Positions 1 to 8,011 are shown, numbered from the stretch's first letter. The stretch is DNA of 56,521 nt from Elusimicrobiota bacterium (GCA_027451985.1 DAIDHS010000003.1:1-56521), one strand, 5' to 3'. Made by a program: numbers and translations. Notes: generated by a model from the sequence alone, not told the origin.

Positions 1-243
1 GTCCACGTGCGCGTAGTGCCGGCTGGCCGTCTCGTACTCCTGGTGGTGAACGTTGATGGTCACGCCGCGCGCGCGCTCTTCGGGCGCGTTATCGATCTCA
101 TCGTACTTCTTGGCCTGCGCCAAGCCCTTCTTCGACAAATAGTGCGTGATCGCCGCCGTCAACGTCGTCTTCCCGTGGTCCACGTGCCCAATCGTCCCGA
201 TGTTCACGTGCGGCTTCTTCCGCTCAAATTTCGCCTTCGCCAT
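1..243 (-). CDS. tuf: Elongation factor Tu, N-terminal part (cut by window edge)
   Basis: EF-Tu is the GTPase that delivers aminoacyl-tRNA to the ribosome. Only the first 81 codons are in the window; the rest lies beyond position 1. The reading frame starts [19 protein letters not shown], followed by the G1/P-loop GHVDHGKT (residues 19-26) and the switch I region with [11 protein letters not shown], all hallmarks of EF-Tu. The start codon is ATG at 243-241. It is the third gene of a transcript tRNA-Gly, tRNA-Thr, tuf, an arrangement well known from other bacteria, where tRNA genes are co-transcribed with a tuf copy. I cannot tell whether a second tuf copy exists elsewhere. Confidence 0.97.
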   Translation of the reverse strand, partial: MAKAKFERKKPHVNIGTIGHVDHGKTTLTAAITHYLSKKGLAQAKKYDEIDNAPEERARGVTINVHHQEYETASRHYAHVD

Positions 244-318
244 GATGGTTCTCCTTCGTCCTTTTTAGAATCTCTTCGATCTTATCAATTTTTTTGAGGC
301 CGTGCGACAAAAAAACAA

Positions 319-390
319 GCTGGGAATGGGATTTGAACCCACGACCTTCTCCTTACCATGGAGATGCTCTACCAGCTGAGCTATCCCAGC
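319..390 (-). tRNA. tRNA-Thr (anticodon GGT)
   Basis: On the minus strand the 72 nt fold into a standard cloverleaf: 7-bp acceptor stem GCTGGGA/TCCCAGC, D-stem GCTC/GAGC, anticodon stem TCTCC/GGAGA with loop ATGGTAA (anticodon GGT, reads ACC/ACT), and T-stem GTGGG/CCCAT with loop TTCAAAT. No CCA is encoded. It lies 75 bp upstream of tuf and 36 bp downstream of tRNA-Gly, in the same direction. Confidence 0.96.
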
Positions 391-426
391 GTCTGCGCCG
401 CGCTACGCCGGCCCGAAACTCCTGGA

Positions 427-496
427 GCGGGCGATGGGAATCGAACCCACGTATCAAGCTTGGAAGGCTTGTGTTCTACCATTGAACTACGCCCGC
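427..496 (-). tRNA. tRNA-Gly (anticodon TCC)
   Basis: On the minus strand the 70 nt give acceptor stem GCGGGCG/CGCCCGC, D-stem GTTC/GAAC, anticodon stem CAAGC/GCTTG with loop CTTCCAA (anticodon TCC, reads GGA/GGG), and T-stem GTGGG/CCCAT with loop TTCGATT. No CCA is encoded. It is the first gene of the tRNA-Gly, tRNA-Thr, tuf transcript. Confidence 0.96.
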
Positions 497-558
497 CTCA
501 AGCCTCGGAGCCGTCCCCACGACGCCGGCCGACGAGCCGGGGACCGATGGGAGCGAAA

Positions 559-588
559 ACTATAGAACACTTCGAGCCGGGGGGTCAA
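559..588 (-). promoter_or_regulatory. Sigma70-type promoter of the tRNA-Gly/tRNA-Thr/tuf transcript
   Basis: Minus-strand -35 TTGACC (588-583), 18-bp spacer, -10 TATAGT (564-559). The start would be near 552, about 55 nt before the tRNA-Gly 5' end. The near-consensus boxes fit a strongly expressed stable-RNA/tuf operon. The rest of the 497-729 interval shows no gene. Confidence 0.75.
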
Positions 589-729
589 GATGGGCGCAAC
601 CCGCGCAACAAGCGTCGAAAAATTTATTTTCTCGGCTATATATAGGAGAGGCTAATTACCGATGCGCTTGTCGAAGGCTTCGTGCGCCCAGGCCATATCC
701 GTGTCCGCGCCTCTCGCCCAAAACCGAAC

Positions 730-1308
730 CTAAGACCCGGGCAGGAAATGCGCGAGGCCGTCTTGCACGCGCTGGAAAAGCGGCGCGCCATAGTGAATGC
801 CGGCACCCACCGCGATGGATGTGACGCCGCCCAGAACGAGCGTCCCCGCCGCTTCGGGCGCAGCCAGGGCGCCCACAATAAAACCACCGCCCAGAACCAC
901 CGCGCCTCCCGCCACGATGTTGAGCTTGGTTTCGACGTTCCCGTTGCGCCACTTATCGCCTAATCCGGAGACCTTGGATTTGGCCTTGTCCACCAGGCCG
1001 CCAAAGGCTCCCCCAATCGATTGGCCGTTCACCGCGCCCAATCCCAATAGCGGCACGGCGAGCGCCTTGCTTTTTTGCGGCGCGACTTCTTCGGCCTGAG
1101 ACGAGAGCTTGGCGACCCCTTGGACCCGCGTCCGCGGCGCGCGCAGGGCTGGCACAGATCCGGGACCGGCACTGGTTCCAAAAGCCGCTTCCAAACTGCT
1201 GAACGCCTTGTGGACCTTGGGATTCTTGACGCTATCCAGGTTCTGAGCCTGCAGCGCCGGGCACGCCAACGCCAAGACGAAAACGGCCGCCACGAAAGAG
1301 CGAAGCAT
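730..1308 (-). CDS. Small exported protein of unknown function
   Basis: The 192-residue product is not a family I recognise. Residues 1-21 form a typical Sec signal peptide (short basic start, hydrophobic core, cleavage likely after LQA). Residues 22-80 are Ala/Pro-rich and low complexity with a VPAL motif, like the N-terminal tracts of several other exported proteins in this window. The C-terminal half has two Gly/Ala-rich hydrophobic stretches, around residues 130-150 and 155-170, that could be a membrane hairpin. The gene is divergent from the trypsin-like protease gene at 1428 and has its own promoter. It is likely periplasmic or membrane-associated; no enzyme motif is visible. Confidence 0.7.
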   Translation of the reverse strand: MLRSFVAAVFVLALACPALQAQNLDSVKNPKVHKAFSSLEAAFGTSAGPGSVPALRAPRTRVQGVAKLSSQAEEVAPQKSKALAVPLLGLGAVNGQSIGGAFGGLVDKAKSKVSGLGDKWRNGNVETKLNIVAGGAVVLGGGFIVGALAAPEAAGTLVLGGVTSIAVGAGIHYGAPLFQRVQDGLAHFLPGS

Positions 1309-1347
1309 AAGTTTGTCCCCTTACGAAGAGTTCCGTCTTACGCCACA

Positions 1348-1376
1348 AGTATGGGCTCAAAACGCGCGCGCGTCAA
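1348..1376 (-). promoter_or_regulatory. Sigma70-type promoter for the 192-residue exported protein
   Basis: Minus-strand -35 TTGACG (1376-1371), 17-bp spacer, -10 CATACT (1353-1348). The start would be near 1341, giving a leader of about 33 nt to the ATG at 1308. Confidence 0.55.
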
Positions 1377-1417
1377 GGGCCGCAGCCCTGGCGCGCAAAA
1401 ATTCTTCCTGTTATAGT
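1376..1417 (+). promoter_or_regulatory. Possible promoter of the trypsin-like protease gene (degenerate dyad module)
   Basis: TATAGT at 1412-1417 is preceded by TG at 1409-1410 (extended -10). A dyad AGGGC-CGCA-GCCCT lies at 1376-1389, 22 bp upstream of the -10. This resembles, with mismatches, the GGGYC-N4-GRCCC module seen more clearly upstream of other exported proteins here. The -10 ends 10 bp before the ATG at 1428, so the mRNA would be nearly leaderless. It overlaps the opposite promoter and may be fortuitous. Confidence 0.3.
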
Positions 1418-1427
1418 TAGGGCAATC

Positions 1428-2525
1428 ATGATCAAACCGGGGGCGTTAAAGCGTGGGGCTCTGGCGGCGGCGCTCCTGGCCGCCCTGGCTTGCGCGCGCC
1501 CGGCCGAAGCCCTCATCGTCAACGGCCTCGCGGCCAAGCCGGGGGAGCTGCCCCAAGTCGTGAAGATTATTTTTGAAAAAGGCATGTGCAGCGGAACCGT
1601 CGTCGGCCCCGACACCGTATTGACCGCGGCGCACTGCTTGGCCGAAGGCGTGGTCAACCCCCAAAATCCCAGCATCAGCCTCGAGCTGCCCGGGCAGGCC
1701 GCGTCCATCCCCGTGACGGGATACCTGGTCGAGCCCGACTTCGATTGGAGCCAAATCCAGCCCCTGCTGCAGGACATCGCCGGTTTCAACAAGAAAATCA
1801 ACGCCGGGGAAGACCTTCCGGCAGAGGACAAAGCCCGGGCGCCCCGGCTTTTCGCCGCGCTGATGAATTTAGAGCGGCACGACGCGGCTCTCTTGAGAGT
1901 GCGGCCCGGAGCCTTCGCCGGCGTCCCGGCGATGCCCATACTGCTCCACGCCCAATCCTCCGACGCAGTCGGGGTCCGCGTGAGGCTGGCGGGCTACGGC
2001 TGCGCCGATTTGCAGATGCATGGCTGCGGAACGGCCGAGCGGGAAGGGACCAACCGCATCAGCACCGCGGCGCGAGGCCTTTTCTTCCTGATCGGACCGG
2101 CCCTTGCGCCCGCGCGCGTGAGCTTCCACGCATCGTGGGATGATCCCATTGAAATCACGCGCGTCCCGGACGGGCAAAACGTCTCGGGCGCGCCCGGCGA
2201 TTCCGGCGGGCCGCTCATCGAAGATTCTTATGTCGCGGGTGTGGGCGCCATCACCGCCCTCTACGACTCTTCCCTGCTCTCGGCGTTCAACGCCGCCCTC
2301 GGAAAAAACGCCCTCGGCTCCGTCGGAGCCAACGAGCAAGTCTCATGGTACGTGTCCTTGTCCGACCCGGGCAACGCCCGCTTCTTAAAAGACGCCGCGG
2401 ACCGGGGCTACCGCATCGACTGGGCCGACATTCCGCAGGGCACGGCCGCCGCAGGGCGCATCCGCGTGTCCGCGCGCCGCGCCGCCTCCATCCTCGGACA
2501 AATCAGCGGCGCGTTCGGCCCTTAG
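1428..2525 (+). CDS. Exported trypsin-like serine protease (S1 family)
   Basis: A 365-residue exported endopeptidase of the chymotrypsin fold. Residues 1-28 form a signal peptide ending AEA, directly followed by LIVNG, the counterpart of the IVGG mature N terminus of trypsins. Signal peptidase cleavage could therefore yield near-mature enzyme without a separate zymogen propeptide. The triad is visible: His69 in TAAHC, Asp152 in RHDAALL and Ser259 in GAPGDSGGPL. Cys54 and Cys70 match the conserved disulfide next to the histidine. An insertion of about 50 residues lies between the His and Asp motifs. The last 141 bp overlap the 3' end of the opposite-strand HDO-like gene. The start ATG at 1428 is preceded by AGGG at short distance. 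Natural substrate unknown. Confidence 0.9.
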   Translation: MIKPGALKRGALAAALLAALACARPAEALIVNGLAAKPGELPQVVKIIFEKGMCSGTVVGPDTVLTAAHCLAEGVVNPQNPSISLELPGQAASIPVTGYLVEPDFDWSQIQPLLQDIAGFNKKINAGEDLPAEDKARAPRLFAALMNLERHDAALLRVRPGAFAGVPAMPILLHAQSSDAVGVRVRLAGYGCADLQMHGCGTAEREGTNRISTAARGLFFLIGPALAPARVSFHASWDDPIEITRVPDGQNVSGAPGDSGGPLIEDSYVAGVGAITALYDSSLLSAFNAALGKNALGSVGANEQVSWYVSLSDPGNARFLKDAADRGYRIDWADIPQGTAAAGRIRVSARRAASILGQISGAFGP

Positions 2526-3338
2526 GCGCCGCGAATCCAAGCCCCGCCAGAAAATCTCCAGCGCGTCCAGGGCCGCGCGGCCGCCGGCGATGAACTTCTC
2601 CCCGTCGAATCCGGGCGCGCGCAGATCTTCTTCGAGCTCGCGCCACACGCCCGCGCTGTGCCCGGATTCCATCAAGAAGTGGTACTTGAAAAAGGCCAAG
2701 GGCACGGGAGAAAGCCCGCGCGGCGCGCGGAAATTCCGGTTGTGGCCCTCCACTCCCGCGATGAGCTGCTTCCAAAAGTTCCGCGATTCGCGCTCCGGCC
2801 CCTGCCCGATGCCGAAAGCCGCCCAGTTTTCGATGGCGAAGCTCGCTCCCGCGCCCACGCAGGCGTCCTCGGAGGCGTAGCTCTCTTCGAGGCCCTGCAA
2901 AAAGGCGCGCGTCTCGGGCTCGGCCGCGGACCAGCGCCCCAGCGCCATCGGCTCAAGCCCCAGGGCCGCGCCGGCGTCCCGAAGCCAATTCAAGTGCGCA
3001 TTGCGCGCGGAGAAAGCCTTTCCTTCGGCCGAGCCCGTGCGCGGGTCCATGCCCACGCCCAGCTCGTTGACCAGGATGCTCCGCGCCGCGTCCTCGCCCT
3101 CGCGCGTCTGCGCGAAGACCAGGCGCTTGGCCTGGATGACGAGGAAGTAGTTGGAGAAAACCGAGAACTGCAGGATAAGGTCCTTCATCCGCTCCGCGTC
3201 GGCCCGGCCTTGGCTAAACCACCGGGTGTAGGCGTTGCCGATGATGACCGGATGGGAGAAAAGCTCCCGCGCGATGCGGGCCTTGAAGGCCTCCGGCGCG
3301 CCCGTCTGCGTCCATCCCTGCGTCGCGACTGCCGTCAT
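2385..3338 (-). CDS. Heme-oxygenase-like (TenA/PqqC/CADD-type) putative metal-dependent oxidase
   Basis: A 317-residue all-helical protein resembling the HDO superfamily, whose members use a diiron or similar centre to oxidise small molecules or amino acids. The expected ligand set is present: Glu92 (NELG), His115 (AHLNW), Glu170 (AIENWA), and His220-x3-Glu224-x2-His227 (FFKYHFLMESGH), matching the H-x3-D/E-x2-H helix of CADD-type enzymes. The start is ATG at 3338 because AAGGAGG precedes it by 7 nt; an upstream in-frame start at 3386 lacks this. The final 50 or so residues are encoded opposite the protease gene and look low-complexity, so the original stop may have been lost. It is divergent from a LysR gene that probably controls it. 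Substrate unknown; TenA-like hydrolase activity is less likely. Confidence 0.75.
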   Translation of the reverse strand: MTAVATQGWTQTGAPEAFKARIARELFSHPVIIGNAYTRWFSQGRADAERMKDLILQFSVFSNYFLVIQAKRLVFAQTREGEDAARSILVNELGVGMDPRTGSAEGKAFSARNAHLNWLRDAGAALGLEPMALGRWSAAEPETRAFLQGLEESYASEDACVGAGASFAIENWAAFGIGQGPERESRNFWKQLIAGVEGHNRNFRAPRGLSPVPLAFFKYHFLMESGHSAGVWRELEEDLRAPGFDGEKFIAGGRAALDALEIFWRGLDSRRLRAERAADLSEDGGGAARGHADAPCGGRALRNVGPVDAVAPVRGVF

Positions 3339-3411
3339 AATGCGCCCTCCTTTTGATTGCGGCGCCCCCAGGATAGCGGTTTTCAATGTTAATTAAAATT
3401 AAAAAAATTAT

Positions 3412-3427
3412 AATTTATCGATAAGTT
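3412..3427. promoter_or_regulatory. Candidate LysR operator in an AT-rich divergent promoter region
   Basis: The 114-bp gap between the HDO-like and LysR genes contains a strikingly AT-rich core (about 3384-3440) in an otherwise GC-rich window. Within it lies the dyad AATTTATCGATAAGTT (14 of 16 positions symmetrical, centre 3419.5), next to a TATAAT that reads on both strands (3407-3414). A dyad overlapping divergent promoters is the usual arrangement for LysR autoregulation plus control of the neighbour. Confidence 0.5.
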
Positions 3428-3452
3428 AAATTTAATACTGGGAGGCCGGCCG

Positions 3453-4340
3453 ATGGATCTCTACCAGCTGCGCTACTTTCTGGAGGTGGCCCGGGAGCTC
3501 AACTTCACCCGCGCGGCCGAGAACCTCCGCATCTCGCCGCCGGCCGTGAGCCGCAGCGTGACGCTTTTGGAAAAATCCCTCGGCCAAAGGCTCTTTACGC
3601 GCACCAACCGCAAAGTGGAGTTGACCGCGGCCGGCAACCTCTTGAAGGCCCGCGTGGAGAAAATCTACGACGACATCGAGGGCGCCAAACTGGCGCTAGC
3701 GGGAAGCGCGCCAGAGAGCGTGGCCGCGCTTAAAATCGGCAGCCGCGAGATGATCACGGATTACCTACTGCCCAAGCCGCTTTTGGAGTTCCGGGGCCGC
3801 TATCCCGCCACGCGCTTCGCGTTCTACGAGCTCGACCCCGCGGGCATGGCCGACGCGCTCAAGCGCGATCAAATCGACTGCGGCTTTTATTACGCCGACA
3901 TCCAGGATCCGGACCTTGAGTCGCGCCACCTGGGAAGCCTCAGGTCCCACATCTACGCGTCGCGCAGGCTCTTCGCCGGCGGGCGGGTGCCCAAAACGTT
4001 CGCCGAGCTCCTAAAGCATCCTTTTATAGCGCCCCGCTACTTCCGCGCCGATCCGACGCTGCCCAGCGTCGACGGATTTCCGGACGCGCGCTGGCCGCGC
4101 AACATCCAATACGAGGCCGAGTTCTTGGAGACCCACCGGCGTTTTGTCCTAGACGGCCTGGCCGCGGCCGTGCTGCCGGACATCGTCGTCAAGGATGCGC
4201 GCGCCCAAAATACCGTCATGCGCTTTCCCGGTCCGCGTCTGGGGCGGGAAATCTACTTCTTCAAGCGCAAAGGGCGCGCGCTGGCCTCCGCCGCGGACTA
4301 TTTCTGCGGCTTGGTGCGCGGCTACATCCGCGGGCTCTAG
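3453..4340 (+). CDS. LysR-family transcriptional regulator
   Basis: A 295-residue protein of standard LysR length. Residues 1-60 form the winged helix-turn-helix: MDLYQLRYFLEVA, then FTRAAENLRISPPAVSRSV and LGQRLFTRTNRKVELTAAG are classic LysR N-terminal signatures. Residues 90-295 fit the periplasmic-binding-protein-like effector domain. A GGGAGG ribosome site lies 9 nt before the ATG. It is divergent from the HDO-like gene and convergent with the EamA permease gene (16-bp gap). It most likely regulates the HDO-like gene and itself; the co-inducer cannot be deduced. Confidence 0.9.
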   Translation: MDLYQLRYFLEVARELNFTRAAENLRISPPAVSRSVTLLEKSLGQRLFTRTNRKVELTAAGNLLKARVEKIYDDIEGAKLALAGSAPESVAALKIGSREMITDYLLPKPLLEFRGRYPATRFAFYELDPAGMADALKRDQIDCGFYYADIQDPDLESRHLGSLRSHIYASRRLFAGGRVPKTFAELLKHPFIAPRYFRADPTLPSVDGFPDARWPRNIQYEAEFLETHRRFVLDGLAAAVLPDIVVKDARAQNTVMRFPGPRLGREIYFFKRKGRALASAADYFCGLVRGYIRGL

Positions 4341-4355
4341 GGCGGACCTTCCGTC

Positions 4356-5279
4356 TTAGCCGGCCAGCTCGACCTCGCCGGGCGCGCGAACTTCGCGCGT
4401 CGGCCAGAAGGCGGCGATAAGCCCGGCCACGATGAGCGCGCCGCCGGCAAGCGTGAACACGGTCGCGCGCTCCTTAAGCCACAAGACGCCCAATAGCGCG
4501 CCCAAAATCGGCTGGCTGGTGAGAAAAATAGCCGCGCGCGAGGCCTCGATGCGCGCGAGCGCCCAGTTCCACAGGTAAAACCCGAACGCCGTGACCGCCA
4601 AGGCCAGATAGAGCGTCGCGCCGATGGAGGTTCCGGTCCAGGCGGGGCGCTGTCCGGAAATCCATTCGCGCGCGGCTAGGGGAAAGACCGCGGCCGCGCC
4701 CCAAAATATGGAGAGGACCGTCACGCGCCCGGCGTCGGCGCCGGAAAGCGCAGGGCGACCAAAGAGGGAGTAGGCCGCGAAGGCCACCCCCGAGAGGGCC
4801 AGAATCAAGTCGCCGCGCCAATGAGGCAGGAGCCCAGCGCTTATTCCGGGCACGCCGTTGACCACGACCAGGACCGAACCCGCCATGGCCAAGGCCGCGC
4901 CCGCAGCCTCGCGGCGGGAGAGCCGCTCACCCAAAAGCGCCGGCCCCAGAAGCATCAAAGAGACGGGCTCAATGACGATGAGAAGCGCCGCGTCGGTCGC
5001 CGAGGATAAGGAGATGCCGAGATTGCTCAGCCAAAAAGCCGCGCCCAAGCCCACCACGCCCATGCCAGCCACCGACCAGAAATCGCGCCGCGACAAGGGC
5101 GCTCCCGCGACGCTCACGAAGGGGAGCAGGGCTAGGCCCGCGATCAAGAGCCGCATGAAAGCCAGGGTGGCGGGCGGCACGCCGCCCATGGCCACGCGCG
5201 CCGCTGCGTAGGCCGTGGCATAGATGAGGTTGGCTCCGATTAAAACCGCGAAGGCGCCGCGGGAACTTTTCGCGTCCAC
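4356..5279 (-). CDS. EamA/DMT-family permease
   Basis: A 307-residue inner-membrane protein with about ten hydrophobic helices arranged as two EamA repeats (residues about 10-140 and 155-290). This is the layout of drug/metabolite transporters that export amino acids, nucleobases or other small metabolites. The start is GTG at 5279, four bases after the stop of the solute-binding protein gene; AAGGGG inside that gene's end can serve as ribosome site, so the two are probably translationally coupled. Substrate unknown. The pairing with a peptide-type binding protein is unusual because no ABC permease genes accompany either. Confidence 0.85.
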   Translation of the reverse strand: MDAKSSRGAFAVLIGANLIYATAYAAARVAMGGVPPATLAFMRLLIAGLALLPFVSVAGAPLSRRDFWSVAGMGVVGLGAAFWLSNLGISLSSATDAALLIVIEPVSLMLLGPALLGERLSRREAAGAALAMAGSVLVVVNGVPGISAGLLPHWRGDLILALSGVAFAAYSLFGRPALSGADAGRVTVLSIFWGAAAVFPLAAREWISGQRPAWTGTSIGATLYLALAVTAFGFYLWNWALARIEASRAAIFLTSQPILGALLGVLWLKERATVFTLAGGALIVAGLIAAFWPTREVRAPGEVELAG

Positions 5280-5282
5280 GCC

Positions 5283-7055
5283 CTACCCCTTGGAAATGGG
5301 GTAATAGTACGCGCCCAGAAACACCGGGTTGTCCACGAAGCCCTTGACCCATTTGCGGATGGCCAGCACGCCGGTCGGATAGACGGTCACGATGGAGGGC
5401 TCGTCCTCGTAGCCCAGACGCAGGATTTCTCCGTAGAGCCGCGCACGCGCGCGCGGATCAAGCTCGCGGGCCGCCCGCGCGATGAGCTTGTCCATTTCGG
5501 GATTGGAATAGCCCTGCGCCAACGGGTAGCGGCCTTGCGAGTCGTAGAAGGCGAAGACGAAATCATGCGGGTCTGGATAGTCGGGGTACCAGCCTCGCGA
5601 AAAAACGGGCAAGAGGCGCTGCTCCGCCTTGGCCAGATAAGAGGGCCAGTCGAGGCCCCGGAGATCTATGCGAAACTTGGGATTTAGGGCCTCCACGCCG
5701 CGCTTCATGATTTCGCAGGCGGCCAAACGGCTGTCGCCGCCCGTGTTATACGTCAAGGTGAAGCGAAAGCCCTTTTGCCACACCTGCCCACCCCAAGCCT
5801 TCTTGAAATAGGAGATCGCCTTGGCGGGGTCGTAGCGGTAGCGCGGACCGTGCGGGTCGTAGCCCAGAAGCCCCGGCGGAATGGGGCCTATGGCGGCCTT
5901 GGCCCGGCCGTGGTAGACATCGTGGACCATGGCTTTATAGTTAAAAGCATAGGCGAAGGCTTTCCTGAGGTTTTTATCCGTGAAGAAGTCCGGAGGAATG
6001 CCCTGGCCGTCCAATTGTCCCGAGCCGATGTCCGGGTTGGCCGTGGGGTTGATGTGGAAGGTGAAGAAAAACACGGGGTCGACCGCCAGTTGCGGCAGGC
6101 CCTGCTCCAGGCGCACGCCAGGCAAGCCCCTGATCTCGTCGGCCAGCGGCGCCGCGACTTCAGCTAAATCCGCGTCGCCCGCCTCGAGCATAAGCTTGCG
6201 AGTGGAGAGCTCCGGCACGCTCTTGACCAGAACGCGCTCAAGCCTGGCCGGGCCGCGCCAGTAGCGCTCGAAGCGTTTTAAGAGCACGAAGTGGTCCACC
6301 TGATCCCAATCTTCCACTTCGAAGGGTCCGGTGCCGTTGGCGTGCGAATCGAAATAGGATTGCCCGGCCTCGGGGTCGTTATACTTTTTCCAGTCCCGCG
6401 CCTGGCCGTCCCACTCGCCATTTTCCGCCGCCCAGGACTCGCATTCGACGTAGCTCCAGCGCGCCATGATGGACAAGAAGGGCGCAAAGGGCCGGGCCAA
6501 ATGAACAACCACGTCATTACCCTCTACGCGCACGGCAGCGGCGGCCTTCTTAAAATCAAGGTTGATTCTGCCGTCCGGGCCGCGGGTCGATGACACGCCC
6601 AGAATGGGCTCAAGCAGAAGCGTTGATGGTCCGCCAGCGCGGTCGGTCAACATGAAGCGCAAAAGGGAATAGCGCACATCCTCGGGCGTCAATCGCTGGC
6701 CGTCCTGGAAGAGAACTCCCTTGCGGATGGGAAAGCGGTAGGTACGGCCATCGGCCGAGATGAGGCCGTTTTGGCGCGAAGGCACTTCGGTCGCGAGCGC
6801 CGGCCGAAAGCGCGTCAAAGACGCCCCGTCAAAAGCGATCAAGGTGTCGTAGACGTTATAGATGAGATTCTGGCTCGCGTTGTCGTAGGGGAAGACCGGG
6901 TCCAAGCTGGTGATTTCGCCCACCTCGACGTTAACGAAGGTGCCTGGATTTTTGACCGCCGAGGCCGCGGCCAATGCCTTATTATAAGGAAGCGCCAGCG
7001 CCGCAAGGGCGCCCAGAGCTGCCGCGGCCGCGCGGACGCGCGAGGTATTCTCCAT
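5283..7055 (-). CDS. Family 5 extracellular solute-binding protein (peptide/nickel type)
   Basis: A 590-residue periplasmic receptor of the oligopeptide/dipeptide ABC uptake type. Residues 1-30 form a signal peptide. The mature part shows family features: the early ITSLDPVFPYDNASQNLIYNVYDTL block, FKKAAAAVRVEGNDVVVHLARPFAPFL, a central TGPFEVEDWDQ motif, and a conserved C-terminal region with SRGWYPDYPDPHDFVFAFY. Its length is normal for OppA/DppA homologs. No permease or ATPase genes are adjacent, so it must use a transporter encoded elsewhere or act as an orphan receptor. The ATG at 7055 coincides with the predicted transcription start of the upstream promoter, so the mRNA may be leaderless. 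Confidence 0.9.
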   Translation of the reverse strand: MENTSRVRAAAAALGALAALALPYNKALAAASAVKNPGTFVNVEVGEITSLDPVFPYDNASQNLIYNVYDTLIAFDGASLTRFRPALATEVPSRQNGLISADGRTYRFPIRKGVLFQDGQRLTPEDVRYSLLRFMLTDRAGGPSTLLLEPILGVSSTRGPDGRINLDFKKAAAAVRVEGNDVVVHLARPFAPFLSIMARWSYVECESWAAENGEWDGQARDWKKYNDPEAGQSYFDSHANGTGPFEVEDWDQVDHFVLLKRFERYWRGPARLERVLVKSVPELSTRKLMLEAGDADLAEVAAPLADEIRGLPGVRLEQGLPQLAVDPVFFFTFHINPTANPDIGSGQLDGQGIPPDFFTDKNLRKAFAYAFNYKAMVHDVYHGRAKAAIGPIPPGLLGYDPHGPRYRYDPAKAISYFKKAWGGQVWQKGFRFTLTYNTGGDSRLAACEIMKRGVEALNPKFRIDLRGLDWPSYLAKAEQRLLPVFSRGWYPDYPDPHDFVFAFYDSQGRYPLAQGYSNPEMDKLIARAARELDPRARARLYGEILRLGYEDEPSIVTVYPTGVLAIRKWVKGFVDNPVFLGAYYYPISKG

Positions 7056-7061
7056 GCCTGC

Positions 7062-7091
7062 AGTGTATCTTCCTTACGTTTGGGTTGTAAA
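7062..7091 (-). promoter_or_regulatory. Probable promoter of the solute-binding protein gene
   Basis: Minus-strand -35 TTTACA (7091-7086), 18-bp spacer, -10 TACACT (7067-7062). The start would fall at about 7055, the A of the ATG. The remainder of the 7056-7358 interval holds no convincing gene; an open frame at 6982-7329 overlaps the start of the binding protein and has no recognisable features. Confidence 0.45.
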
Positions 7092-7358
7092 GCCTAAAAG
7101 CGCAGCGGGCCCCGGGAAACCTGGGTCCGTTCTTAAGCCGCTTTCGCCGATTTATTTGATGACGGCCGCCGTCGGCCGACGCGGTCAAAGAAGCGGGCAG
7201 CATATCCAAATACCCTTTCACTTCCCGGTCAATTCGGGTCAATCCGTCATCATTTCGAGAGAACGCTTCCTTCTGCGGGCTTAAACCAAAACAATGCAGA
7301 GTGTTCGCGAGCTGCTTGGCGCCCGCCATTTTTGACTCATGGGCTTTGCGGATGTCTG

Positions 7359-7988
7359 TTATTTGAGAAACGATTCGGTTGATTTTGATGGCTTTTTGGG
7401 CGTTCGCGTTTTCGGTGGCGGCGGCAGATGGAAACTGCGCCTCCGTTTTTTGGCTCCGTCGAAATTCAGGCCGCTCGCTCCTTGGGTCAAAATCATTTCC
7501 GCGGCGCCAGCGCCGGAATGATCGCGCAGGTGGTGGCGGTCAAGCCACGCCGCGATGCCGGAGCTGTTCTCAGGCGCCATTGCCTCCGCCGCTTGCGGCG
7601 CTTTAGCCGGGGAAGCCGCCGTCAGCGTCTGCTCGGATGCGGGCAGGGGGCCGCGTAAATGGCGGCGGTCAAGCCACGCCGCGATGCCGGAGCTGTTTTC
7701 CGGCGTCATCGCCTGTTCCGGCTCCTCGGCCGCCTGCGCCGCCGAAATCGGCTCGCGCAGGTCTTGCCGCTCGCGGCTCCAGTCCAGGGAGAAGTTCACA
7801 CGATCCAAGTCCATCGCGCTCACCTTGGGCAGGCTCTGGCCCATGTCCTGCATGTCCAGCACCAGCCCACTGTCCACGGGCTCGTAAGCGGCGTCCTGGG
7901 CCTCGAATTCGGCGGCGCGGCCGAATATGGGGGAAAGCAGAACGAAAACGGCTCCGGCGGCGGCAAATTTGGCGGGCGACATTTTCAC
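7359..7988 (-). CDS. Small exported protein with an internal duplicated motif
   Basis: A 209-residue protein that I cannot assign. The N terminus is a signal peptide (cleavage likely near GRAAEF). The body is acidic and low in structure, and contains two near-identical blocks, MTPENSSGIAAWLDRRHLR and MAPENSSGIAAWLDRHHLR, about 43 residues apart. The C terminus is basic and Pro/Lys-rich. GGGAGG lies 9 nt before a GTG at 7988; an ATG two codons later (7982) is an equally plausible start. The -10 TATAAT and a degenerate dyad module lie upstream. The repeated blocks could be binding peptides or processed peptide units; this is speculation. Confidence 0.65.
   Translation of the reverse strand: MKMSPAKFAAAGAVFVLLSPIFGRAAEFEAQDAAYEPVDSGLVLDMQDMGQSLPKVSAMDLDRVNFSLDWSRERQDLREPISAAQAAEEPEQAMTPENSSGIAAWLDRRHLRGPLPASEQTLTAASPAKAPQAAEAMAPENSSGIAAWLDRHHLRDHSGAGAAEMILTQGASGLNFDGAKKRRRSFHLPPPPKTRTPKKPSKSTESFLK
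7535..7697. repeat. 34-bp perfect direct repeat within the exported-protein gene
   Basis: The segments 7535-7568 and 7664-7697 are identical over 34 bp, 129 bp apart. They encode the NSSGIAAWLDR block in the same frame. Identity at DNA level, including third positions, suggests a recent duplication or gene conversion. Confidence 0.9.
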
Positions 7989-8011
7989 AAATTATTCCTC
8001 CCTTTAAGAGA

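Noticed and set aside
497-560. A tRNA-Tyr gene ahead of tRNA-Gly, as in some tuf operons
   Set aside because: No cloverleaf is present between the promoter and tRNA-Gly.
6982-7329. 115-residue open frame upstream of and overlapping the solute-binding protein gene
   Set aside because: It overlaps the start of a certain gene in another frame, has no domain, ribosome site or recognisable composition.
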